This document shows, in pieces, positions 1 through 7,331 of a stretch of DNA of 13,541 nucleotides. Origin of the DNA: JACJXF01 sp964404825 (GTDB lineage: Bacteria; Bacteroidota; Bacteroidia; Bacteroidales; GCA-2748055); NCBI GenBank assembly GCA_964404825.1, contig CAYOLQ010000090.1, positions 1 to 13,541 on the forward strand, read 5' to 3'. The position numbers and the translations under genes were made by a program. Under the pieces are notes generated by a model. The model saw nothing but the letters and a program-made list of their open reading frames with translations, had not been told where the DNA came from and did not search any database. Position 1 is the stretch's first letter. The number at the start of each line of letters is the position of its first letter.

Positions 1-385
1 TGGCTGCCCCAACTGCCATGGTGTGACCCTGACCAAGCGGGCCTGAAGTGTTTTCGACTCCGCGTTTTGTATCGACTTCGGGATGTCCGGGAGTTGGACT
101 GCCCCACTGACGGAAGTTTTTAATATCATCAATAGAATAGGTACCTACAAGAGTAAGAATTGAATAAAGCATAGGTGACATATGTCCGGGATCGAGAAAG
201 AAACGATCGCGATGTGGCCATTTCATATCAGAGGGATCGAAATTTAAATAGCCTGAATACAGAATATTTATAAAATCAGCTCCTCCCATAGCACCCCCGG
301 GATGACCTGATTTTGCTTTTTCGACCATTGACGCGGACAGGATTCTTATGTTGTCTGCTGCTCTGTTTACTACTGATTCATTCAT
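1..385 (-). CDS. tkt: Transketolase, N-terminal part (cut by window start)
   Basis: This is the first 128 codons of a thiamine-diphosphate-dependent transketolase, the cytoplasmic enzyme of the non-oxidative pentose phosphate pathway that moves two-carbon units between sugar phosphates. The ATG is at 385-383 and reads MNESVVNRAADNIRILSASM. Visible family motifs are SGHPGGAMGGAD (residues 26-37), RDRFFLDPGHMS (59-70), TPGHPE (98-103) and the cofactor-binding loop SGPLGQGH (114-121). The variants DPGHMS and GQGHTM are, from memory, usual in Bacteroidota transketolases rather than signs of decay. About four fifths of a normal ~670-residue protein lies outside the window. It is transcribed away from ychF, and a TAnnTTTG box lies about 80 bases upstream of the start. 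The family call is firm. Some Bacteroidota split transketolase into two subunits, and the visible part cannot exclude that. Confidence 0.93.
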   Translation of the reverse strand, partial: MNESVVNRAADNIRILSASMVEKAKSGHPGGAMGGADFINILYSGYLNFDPSDMKWPHRDRFFLDPGHMSPMLYSILTLVGTYSIDDIKNFRQWGSPTPGHPEVDTKRGVENTSGPLGQGHTMAVGAA

Positions 386-392
386 TATTTTT

Positions 393-425
393 GAATTTAG
401 AATTTAGAATGCTGAATTTAGAATT
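393..425. repeat. Two copies of a 12-bp direct repeat in the tkt leader
   Basis: GAATTTAGAATT occurs at 393-404 and again at 414-425, a 21-base period, with TAGAATGCT between the copies. It lies immediately upstream of the transketolase start, between that start and its proposed -7 box, so it would fall in the 5' leader of the transcript. It could be replication slippage in AT-rich spacer or a regulatory element. Nothing in the sequence decides between these. Confidence 0.6.
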
Positions 426-467
426 AATCAAAAAACTTAATTTATTATGTGAATGACTGAAAGGCTC

Positions 468-475
468 CAAAATTA
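468..475 (-). promoter_or_regulatory. Putative Bacteroidota -7 element for transketolase
   Basis: Read on the minus strand this is TAATTTTG, a full match to the Bacteroidota -7 consensus TAnnTTTG. It would start transcription near 461 and give a leader of about 75 bases before the transketolase ATG. No clear TTTG-type -33 element is seen at the expected spacing, so the call rests on the -7 box alone. Confidence 0.45.
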
Positions 476-617
476 GCATTTTCCAGTAAATAATCATATT
501 TATTATACGATTTATGGTTCTCAGTTTATTTAATTATTCTTCAGACCCGTTGATGATCCCCCGAAATACAAAACTCCCGAACACCAATTATTCAAGCAAA
601 TTCTCGAATAAAAAATG

Positions 618-625
618 TAATTTTG
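618..625 (+). promoter_or_regulatory. Putative Bacteroidota -7 element for ychF
   Basis: TAATTTTG matches the TAnnTTTG consensus and lies 24 bases before the ychF ATG, implying a leader of roughly 17 bases. The short leader is A-rich and has no Shine-Dalgarno sequence, which is normal in this phylum. A -33 TTTG is not evident. Confidence 0.5.
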
Positions 626-648
626 CCAGGAATCAAAAAAACTGAATT

Positions 649-1746
649 ATGGGCCTTCAATGCGGTATAATTGGGATAACCAACACCGGAAAAACAACAC
701 TTTTCAATTGTTTATCGAACACAAAAGCCGAATCGAGCAATTTTGCCTTTAGTTCCAATAAATCCAATATAGGGATTGTAAATGTACCCGACCAAAGATT
801 GAATGTGCTGAACGACATGGAAAAACCAGCCAAACTCGTTCCAGCCACGGTGGAAATTCTCGATATACCGGGCTTAACAAAAGGATCAAGTACTGGTGAA
901 GGTATTGGAAATAAGTTTCTGGCCGACATACGTAATACCGATGCACTGATTCATGTGCTTCGCTGTTTTGATGACGAAAACCTCGCCCATATCGAAGGAA
1001 GTGTAAACCCGGTAAGGGATAAAGAAACAGTAGATCTGGAACTTCAGATAAAAGATCTGGAATCGGTGGAAAAGAAAATTCAGAAACTGGAAAGAGCTGC
1101 AAAAACCGGAGATAAAGATGCCAAACGAGGGGTTGAAGTTTTAACAGTATACAAGGATCACTTCGAAAATTTCCAATCGGCCCGTACTGCCCCGGTTTCA
1201 CATGATGATAAGAAATATGTTGAAGATTTATTTTTACTTACCGAAAAGCCCGTTCTGTATGTGTGCAATGTTGACGAAAAATCAGCAATCACCGGGAACA
1301 AATATGTTGACGCTGTTAAGGAAGCTGTAAAAAATGAGGATACAGAAGTGCTTGTCATCGCTGCCGGACTCGAAGCCGAAATTTCTGAACTGGAAGATGA
1401 ACAGGACAGGCTTGCATTTCTGCAAGACCTGGGATTAAAAGAACCCGGTGTGAATAAGCTCATTCGCTCTGCATATTCCTTATTGAATTTACAGGCGTTT
1501 TTTACTGTCGGGCCTAAAGAAGTGAGAGCATGGACTATCCGGAAAGGTATGACAGCTCCTCAGGCTGCAGGAGTTATACATTCCGATCTTGAACGGGGTT
1601 TCATCCGCGCCGAAGTAATGAAATACAATGATTATGTCCGGCTTGGTTCTGAGCATGCATGTAAAGAAGCAGGAAAACTCGGGGTTGAGGGAAAAAACTA
1701 TATTGTTGGCGACGGAGATATTCTGCATATACGGTTTAATGTTTGA
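649..1746 (+). CDS. ychF: YchF/OLA1-family P-loop ATPase
   Basis: This is a cytoplasmic Obg-related P-loop NTPase that, in studied members, prefers ATP and binds ribosomes in translation and stress control. At 365 residues it has normal family length. The G domain carries a P-loop GITNTGKTT (9-17), the Walker B/G3 motif DIPG (72-75), and His102 in IHVLRCF, the residue that takes the place of the Ras catalytic Gln. NVDE (207-210) replaces the GTP-specifying NKxD, as expected for an ATP-preferring member. A helical hairpin region (about 125-190) is followed by a C-terminal TGS domain (about 280-363) that ends IRFNV as in classical YchF. The P-loop reads NTGKTT instead of NVGKST, and the following segment reads NFAFSSNKSN instead of the usual NFPFCTIEPN, so this is a divergent subtype. 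The ATG is supported by the MGLQCGI start typical of the family. Confidence 0.95.
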   Translation: MGLQCGIIGITNTGKTTLFNCLSNTKAESSNFAFSSNKSNIGIVNVPDQRLNVLNDMEKPAKLVPATVEILDIPGLTKGSSTGEGIGNKFLADIRNTDALIHVLRCFDDENLAHIEGSVNPVRDKETVDLELQIKDLESVEKKIQKLERAAKTGDKDAKRGVEVLTVYKDHFENFQSARTAPVSHDDKKYVEDLFLLTEKPVLYVCNVDEKSAITGNKYVDAVKEAVKNEDTEVLVIAAGLEAEISELEDEQDRLAFLQDLGLKEPGVNKLIRSAYSLLNLQAFFTVGPKEVRAWTIRKGMTAPQAAGVIHSDLERGFIRAEVMKYNDYVRLGSEHACKEAGKLGVEGKNYIVGDGDILHIRFNV

Positions 1747-1820
1747 GTCAGCTCTGAGAAATCACAGAGAATTACAATTATTGTTAAAGTAAATCAGGAC
1801 AATGCGAAAATGGTTTTCAA

Positions 1821-3500
1821 ATGATGAAAGTTCCTGAAAAATTATTGTTGGTTTTTCTGATAATACATGGAAATGTGTTTTCGCAGGAATTTTTCCGTGA
1901 GAACAACAAAATCCTTGCTGATTCAATCCTTTCAACCCGTGGAGAAGTTTATTTAGCGTTTCCTGCAAGTGTCCGTAAATCAGTGTTCGAAATCACACCT
2001 TTTCTGGTTCCTGACAAGCAAACAGATTCACTCAACTATTTCTACTTAAATTCAGACCAATTCCGGCAGATTATTGGTGCAGGAATAGATTATCAGGTTT
2101 TCACAGCCCCTTCTATGCTGGCACCTGTGAGGATGGCCAAAAATATTGATGAAATTCTTGAGGGTAGGGCTTATCCTTCTTACCTGCATTACCTGGATTT
2201 AATGAAGCAGTTCAGAGACAATTATCCGGAGATTTGTACAATCGACACAATTGGTTATTCGATAGGGGGCCGTTTAATTCTTGCTGCCAGAATTCAGAAT
2301 GGTGATTACATCGAAGGTGACAGACCCGTTGTTTTTTATTCATCAAGCTTGCACGGCGACGAAACAGTTGGATATTCCCTGATGCTTATGCTGATAAATG
2401 AAATACTTGAAAAATCAGAATCATCGGAAGAGATTTCCGAAATAGTTAATGAACTGGTTTTAATAATTAACCCGTTATCCAATCCTGACGGGGCTTATTT
2501 CCAAAGTGATACCAGCTTATTTGGCGCAAAACGATATAATCTTAATAATATTGATCTTAACCGTGATTTTCCGGATGTGCGATTGGGAATCAATTATACT
2601 TATGCAGGTTTGCAAAAGGAAAACCTTGTAATGGTTAAATACATGGAAAAATTTCCTCCTGCATTATCTGCAAATCTGCACACAGGTGCCGAAGTACTGA
2701 ATTACCCATGGGACACATGGTATTCCAGTGAGAGGAAACATGCAGATAATGAATGGTTTATTGATATCTGCAAGGATTATGTAGATACTGCCCGAAGTAT
2801 AGATCCGCTTTACCTCAGGCTCTATCCGGAAGGATATGTGTTCGGATCCGACTGGTACTGGATTCCGGGAGGCCGCCAGGATTTTGTAACCTATAACTTA
2901 AGAGGAAGGGAAATTACAATGGAATTATCTTCCATAAAATTTCCAGAAGTATCGCAAATACCGGGTTTCTGGGAAAAAAATCGTTCATCGCTGATACATT
3001 ATATTTCCAATGCAAAATATGGTCTATTTGGATCGGTAACAGATAGTATTAGCATGAAGCCAATGAAAGTCAGAGTTGAGATCCCCGGATACGATAAAGA
3101 CGAATCCCATATTTTTAGTCATAAAACTACCGGAAAGTTTTTTCGATTTCTTCCCGGAGGAACATACAGTATGCAACTCTCTGCCGATGGATACCACCCT
3201 CAAAACCTGTCTGTCGATATATCCGGAAAGCAACGTTTAGATATTCATATAAGAATGAAACCTGTTCTCCGCGAAATCATCGTGAAATCCATCCCCGGAT
3301 CCGGAGAAATAGGAATCGAGTTGATTGATGACTCCTCAGAAGTGTTTTTTGCTGATCTTTATGATATATCCGGCAGAAAAGTTCAGGAAACAATTTTTCT
3401 GGGAAGTTCAGGAACTATGGGAGGGACAGGTTTTCATGGGATTTATATCCTTCGGGTACGATCGGATTTCCAGACAGTAAGCAGACTAGTTTTCTTTTAA
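1821..3500 (+). CDS. Secreted M14-family zinc carboxypeptidase with T9SS-type C-terminal domain
   Basis: This is a predicted secreted metallo-carboxypeptidase that would remove C-terminal residues from peptides outside the cell or in the envelope. A signal peptide covers residues 1-21, ending NVFS before Gln22. The M14 catalytic domain (about 118-395) has zinc ligands His178 and Glu181 in HGDE, substrate motifs NPDG (221-224) and NIDLNRDF (243-250), the third ligand His287 in NLHTG, and catalytic Glu368 in TMEL. All key residues are intact. A carboxypeptidase regulatory-like beta domain follows (about 401-478). The tail, about 487-559, contains DLYDISGRKVQE and GIYILRV and ends RLVFF, resembling the sorting domain that sends cargo through the type IX secretion system. 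The gene starts 74 bases after ychF with no clear promoter, so read-through from ychF is possible. The family is firm; the tail assignment is good but made by eye. Confidence 0.9.
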   Translation: MMKVPEKLLLVFLIIHGNVFSQEFFRENNKILADSILSTRGEVYLAFPASVRKSVFEITPFLVPDKQTDSLNYFYLNSDQFRQIIGAGIDYQVFTAPSMLAPVRMAKNIDEILEGRAYPSYLHYLDLMKQFRDNYPEICTIDTIGYSIGGRLILAARIQNGDYIEGDRPVVFYSSSLHGDETVGYSLMLMLINEILEKSESSEEISEIVNELVLIINPLSNPDGAYFQSDTSLFGAKRYNLNNIDLNRDFPDVRLGINYTYAGLQKENLVMVKYMEKFPPALSANLHTGAEVLNYPWDTWYSSERKHADNEWFIDICKDYVDTARSIDPLYLRLYPEGYVFGSDWYWIPGGRQDFVTYNLRGREITMELSSIKFPEVSQIPGFWEKNRSSLIHYISNAKYGLFGSVTDSISMKPMKVRVEIPGYDKDESHIFSHKTTGKFFRFLPGGTYSMQLSADGYHPQNLSVDISGKQRLDIHIRMKPVLREIIVKSIPGSGEIGIELIDDSSEVFFADLYDISGRKVQETIFLGSSGTMGGTGFHGIYILRVRSDFQTVSRLVFF

Positions 3501-3647
3501 TTCTTTGCCACAAAAATTTGTATAAGTCATACAGGAATAAAGCCCCCTTTTTTCACTATACTTAGCCCAGAGGAAAAAGGTAAGTCAGATTTATTATCAT
3601 TTTTCTGTAATATATTCTCCGGTAATTCTGTTTAATACTTTAAAGTT

Positions 3648-3655
3648 TATATTTG
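3648..3655 (+). promoter_or_regulatory. Bacteroidota -7 element TATATTTG before the PafA-like gene
   Basis: TATATTTG is a perfect TAnnTTTG match in the 176-base spacer after the carboxypeptidase gene. Transcription would begin near 3662, leaving about 15 bases before the ATG at 3677. The box overlaps an in-frame TTG at 3653-3655, which helps exclude that codon as a start. A clear -33 element is not seen. The rest of the spacer (3501-3647) holds no gene that I can support. Confidence 0.6.
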
Positions 3656-3676
3656 CACTCTGAAATTATAACCCTG

Positions 3677-5311
3677 ATGAAATTATTAATAATTACTTCT
3701 ATTATTCTGACATTCTGTATAAACTCCTTTTCACAGAATCCAACCGTACCCTCAGAAAAACCTAAACTTATTGTAGGCATTGTTGTCTCAGAAATGAGAT
3801 ACGATTACCTGACCCGTTATTGGGATAAGTTTGGTGATGGTGGTTTTAAAAGACTTATAAATGGAGGTACTTATTGCAAAAATGCTCATCATGATTATCT
3901 GATTTCGGAATCAGGAGAGGGGCTTGCCACTATTGCTACAGGGGCATACCCTGATGTTCACGGCATTGTATCAGATTACTGGTATGACAGGCTAAAGGAT
4001 AAAATTACCTTTTGCGTAAGTGATGAAAAAGTATCATCAACAGGTGGAGCATTCGAACAGGGAAGATATTCACCTGTTTCAATGTTGACTTCCACTCTGT
4101 CTGATCAGGCAAGAGTAGCAGGTCAGTTTAAGCCAAAAGTCATTTCAATTTCACTGGATCCCCGGGCAGCAGTTCTTTCCGGAGGACATGCCGCCAATGG
4201 CGCATACTGGTTTGATACTGAAAGAGGAAAATGGATAAGCAGCTCTTATTATGCCGATAGTCTGCCTGTTTGGGTGGATGATTTTAATTCCAAAGGATTC
4301 CCTGAATTATATCTGCAGCGTTTCTGGGAGCCTCTGCTTCCCCTTGAATCTTATACAGCAAGCCTTCCGGATGATAACATTTATGAATCGGGTTTCTCAG
4401 GTAAAAAAGTATTCCCTTATGATTTGAATAAAATGACCCTAATTAAGAAGGGGCAAAGGGATTTTAATATGCTCAGATATACACCTTTCGGAAATTCGCT
4501 GACAAAGGATTTTGCGGTGGCGAGTCTGGTGCAGGAGGAGCTGGGAAAAGATGATGATACAGACTGGCTGCAGATAGCATTCTCTGCTACAGGATACCTT
4601 GGCGATAAGTTTTCATCGGGATCGACAGAGATTCAGGACACATACCTGAGACTGGATAAGGATATTGAGCATTTTCTAAATTTTCTGGATGAGCAGGTGG
4701 GAATGAAAAATGTGTTGATTTATCTTACTGCTGATAATGCTATGGCAGACGATCCCGCCTTTCTCACGGCTCAGGGATTACCGGCTGGATATTTTAATTA
4801 TAACAGCGCCATGTCCCTGCTCGGTACCTATCTGAATCTGGTTTACGGCAAAGGAGATTGGATCAGGTTTTATTATGCTCAGCAAATTTACCTGAACAGA
4901 GATCTAATTGAAAATTCTAAGCTTTCACTTCCCGAATTTCAGAATGTTGTAGCTGCGTTTATGATCCAGTTTGAGGGAGTATCGAACACCCTGACTTCCA
5001 CTAACCTCATGACAAATAATTACACCCGGGGATTTTTTGAAAAGATCCAGAAAAGTTATAGTCAGAAACGCTCCGGAGATATTCTTTTGCATCTTTCACC
5101 AGGCTGGACTGAAAAAGGAATTGACAAGCAATATTCTTCATCTTTCCGCTACGATACTCATGTTCCTTTGATTTGGTACGGTTGGAAAATAAAAAGGACA
5201 AGCATTTTCCGACCGGTTTCTGTAACCGACATTATGCCTACCATTGCCGTATTCCTCGATATTCCCAGAAGCGGTGGATTAGAAGGGAACCTGATTGAGG
5301 AATTGTTTTAA
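3677..5311 (+). CDS. PafA-type alkaline phosphatase-fold protein, probably catalytically inactive
   Basis: A 544-residue exported protein of the alkaline phosphatase superfamily, closest by eye to the monoesterase PafA (~546 residues) of Elizabethkingia/Chryseobacterium. A signal peptide covers residues 1-19 (ending NSFS, then Gln20). Family landmarks run throughout: GDGGFKRL, VHGIV, AYWFD, QDTYLRLDKDIEHFL, HVPLIWYG and TDIMPTIA. Compared with PafA from memory, zinc ligands D38, D305, H309 and H353 are here Ser38, Gly306, Asp310 and Asn354. Substrate residues N100 and K162 are Asp100 and Asp161. The nucleophile Thr79 aligns with Ser79. Only Asp353, His495 and Arg163 match. Two-zinc chemistry therefore looks lost, yet the reading frame is intact. 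The ATG at 3677 is chosen because it begins the signal peptide and lies downstream of the promoter box. The gene is followed 50 bases later by a subtilisin-family protease gene. Role unknown: perhaps binding, scaffolding or regulation. Confidence 0.88.
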   Translation: MKLLIITSIILTFCINSFSQNPTVPSEKPKLIVGIVVSEMRYDYLTRYWDKFGDGGFKRLINGGTYCKNAHHDYLISESGEGLATIATGAYPDVHGIVSDYWYDRLKDKITFCVSDEKVSSTGGAFEQGRYSPVSMLTSTLSDQARVAGQFKPKVISISLDPRAAVLSGGHAANGAYWFDTERGKWISSSYYADSLPVWVDDFNSKGFPELYLQRFWEPLLPLESYTASLPDDNIYESGFSGKKVFPYDLNKMTLIKKGQRDFNMLRYTPFGNSLTKDFAVASLVQEELGKDDDTDWLQIAFSATGYLGDKFSSGSTEIQDTYLRLDKDIEHFLNFLDEQVGMKNVLIYLTADNAMADDPAFLTAQGLPAGYFNYNSAMSLLGTYLNLVYGKGDWIRFYYAQQIYLNRDLIENSKLSLPEFQNVVAAFMIQFEGVSNTLTSTNLMTNNYTRGFFEKIQKSYSQKRSGDILLHLSPGWTEKGIDKQYSSSFRYDTHVPLIWYGWKIKRTSIFRPVSVTDIMPTIAVFLDIPRSGGLEGNLIEELF

Positions 5312-5361
5312 ACAAATTTGTATATTCGTGTGTTTCTTTACATTCTGACAATTTATGAAAT

Positions 5362-7308
5362 ATGATAAATAGAATTTCCGCTTTGTTTCTTTTCATTTTA
5401 ATGTTTTTTTCTTCAGAAGCACTTAATGCACAGAAAAGATACTGGGTGTTTTTTTCAGACAAAACAGGTGTTGAGTTTGATCCCTATTCGTATTTCGATG
5501 CTGCTGCCATTCAAAAACGCATTGAAAGGAAGATCCCGCTTAATCAATTTACCGACCTCCCTCTCAGTGAAGTTTATCTGACGGGCGTTTCGAATATAAC
5601 CGGAAATCTTGGAACTGTAAGCCGCTGGTTCAATGCTGTTGCAGTAAATGCAGATAAAAGAGAACTTAAACGAATATCAGATTTGCCTTATGTAACCGGA
5701 GTGCAGGAAATTCAGATGGTTTCATATGAAACAGAAAAAGTCTTTGACTCTGAAGTTGATTATAATGTTGACCAACTCAGAGAAGCACAGATTAATGCTT
5801 TTGGAATAAAATATTTTGAAGAAGCTGGTATTGATGGCGCGGGAGTAAGGATTGCTATTTTTGACGGCGGTTTCCCCGGAGTCGACACATCACCGATGTT
5901 TCAACACATCCGCGAATCAGGACGTATAATTGCTACCTGGGATTTTGTAAAGGACAAAGAATTTGTTTATGATTATTCCTCGCACGGTACCAGTGTTTTT
6001 ACATGTATTGCAGGAATACTCGATAATAAGAAATTCGGTCTCGCTACCGGGGCTGAGTTCCTTCTGGCACGGACGGAAATTACCAGAGAAGTATTTTCGG
6101 AAGAGGAAAACTGGCTTGCGGCACTGGAATGGGCTGATAAAAACGGTGCGGATATAATCAGCAGATCACTGGGCTATACCTTTAAAAGGTATTTTCCAAC
6201 CCAGATGGACGGAAAATCCACGCTGGTTTCAAGATCAGCAAACATGGCAGCCTCCAGAGGAATACTGGTTCTAAATGCTGCAGGTAACGACGGTGATAAA
6301 AAATGGGAGGTAATAAATGCTCCGGCTGACGCAGACAGTATATTAAGTATTGGCGGTGTATCACCTGACAATGGGTACCATATCAATTTCAGTTCTTTTG
6401 GACCAACATTCGATGGCAGGATGAAACCCAATCTTGTTGCATTTGGAAAGGTAGCTACTTCGAATGCGAGAAAAGTTAAGCAATCATTCGGTACTTCATT
6501 TTCAACACCTCTGGTATCGGGGTTTGCAGCATGTGTAATGCAAATGCATCCTGAATGGAATAATATGGAAACATTCCGTGAGCTTGAGATGTCAGGTCAT
6601 TTATATCCATATTTTGATTATGCTCATGGATATGGAGTTCCACAAGCATATTATTTTACAGCCGGTAAGCTTCAGGTGCCTCCAAGCTTTTATTTTGAAG
6701 ACGGTGAACAAACTTTAAAAATAATTACTTTCGGGGATCAATCAGAATCGGATATCTGGCCTGAAGATGATTCAGCTGCACTTGAGGAATTAGAAAGCAA
6801 TGGGGCTGAATATGGCTTTGAGCAACTTCCAGAAGATTCTGCTTGGGTAATAACTGAAGATTTTTCAGATGTAAATCCGGTTGAGTATATTGATGATGAG
6901 GCACAGTTAGATGAACAGACAGATTATTCTGAAGAAGAAATTCTTGTTGAGGAAGGTATTGAAACTGTTGATGAAGAATCAGAAGATGCTTATATCGAGG
7001 ATGAATATTCTGAATTAGAGGATTTCAGTGATGAATTACCCGGAGAATATGAGTTTGAATCTGAGTTTGATGAAGGTTTTGAATCCGAAAATCAGGTGCC
7101 TGAAGGTTTATATAGTCTTGACTGGAATTTTCTGTATTATCACATAACTCGCGAAAATGAACAAAAGATCAAGCGGTATGCAGTTGTAAATATGCAGTTT
7201 AACAATGAGTTTTCGATTTCCTCGGACGAATTGGAAAGCGGAGATACTGTTATGGTTTATTTCAGGGGATATACTGAGTCCTATATCTATCAGACAGACT
7301 CCCAATAA
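5362..7308 (+). CDS. Exported subtilisin-family (S8) serine protease with long acidic insertion
   Basis: This is a predicted envelope or secreted endopeptidase of 648 residues. A signal peptide covers residues 1-23 (LNA before Gln24). Residues about 25-125 resemble an inhibitor-type propeptide. The S8 domain (about 135-435) has an intact triad: Asp168 in IAIFDGG, His208 in SHGTS and Ser379 in GTSFSTP, with oxyanion Asn309 in NAAGND. Residues about 438-648 look like a beta-rich C-terminal domain split by an acidic segment. From 454 to 593 there is no Lys, Arg or His, and about 40% of residues 459-581 are Asp or Glu. I see no T9SS tail, so its final location is open. It follows the PafA-like gene by 50 bases and precedes the barrel gene by 23, suggesting one operon. 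TATATTCG at 5321-5328 is a one-mismatch -7 box. An upstream ATG at 5354 stops after five codons, so 5362 is the start. Confidence 0.92.
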   Translation: MINRISALFLFILMFFSSEALNAQKRYWVFFSDKTGVEFDPYSYFDAAAIQKRIERKIPLNQFTDLPLSEVYLTGVSNITGNLGTVSRWFNAVAVNADKRELKRISDLPYVTGVQEIQMVSYETEKVFDSEVDYNVDQLREAQINAFGIKYFEEAGIDGAGVRIAIFDGGFPGVDTSPMFQHIRESGRIIATWDFVKDKEFVYDYSSHGTSVFTCIAGILDNKKFGLATGAEFLLARTEITREVFSEEENWLAALEWADKNGADIISRSLGYTFKRYFPTQMDGKSTLVSRSANMAASRGILVLNAAGNDGDKKWEVINAPADADSILSIGGVSPDNGYHINFSSFGPTFDGRMKPNLVAFGKVATSNARKVKQSFGTSFSTPLVSGFAACVMQMHPEWNNMETFRELEMSGHLYPYFDYAHGYGVPQAYYFTAGKLQVPPSFYFEDGEQTLKIITFGDQSESDIWPEDDSAALEELESNGAEYGFEQLPEDSAWVITEDFSDVNPVEYIDDEAQLDEQTDYSEEEILVEEGIETVDEESEDAYIEDEYSELEDFSDELPGEYEFESEFDEGFESENQVPEGLYSLDWNFLYYHITRENEQKIKRYAVVNMQFNNEFSISSDELESGDTVMVYFRGYTESYIYQTDSQ

Positions 7309-7331
7309 CATAAATAATAAATTCTTTTTTC

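Noticed and set aside
749..1201. 150-codon open frame on the minus strand inside ychF
   Set aside because: It is antisense to a strongly conserved gene, has no recognisable domain or sensible signal, and follows the codon pattern of the sense gene.
1752..1769. CTCTG / CAGAG inverted repeat after ychF
   Set aside because: Only five base pairs with an eight-base loop and no T-tract; expected by chance.
3546..3580. Possible hairpin CCTTTTT / AAAAAGG after the carboxypeptidase gene
   Set aside because: The loop is 21 bases, the stem is mostly A-T, and no T-run follows the 3' arm, so it is not a convincing terminator.
3677..5311. Treating the PafA-like gene as a decaying pseudogene
   Set aside because: There is no frameshift or internal stop, the length matches PafA (~546), and fold-forming motifs are preserved. 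Selective loss at active-site positions points to a retained non-catalytic role instead.
5312..5321. Perfect palindrome ACAAATTTGT before the protease gene, sharing AAATTTGTATA with 3514-3524
   Set aside because: Short and AT-rich. The shared 11-mer follows two different stop codons at different distances, and nothing marks it as an operator.
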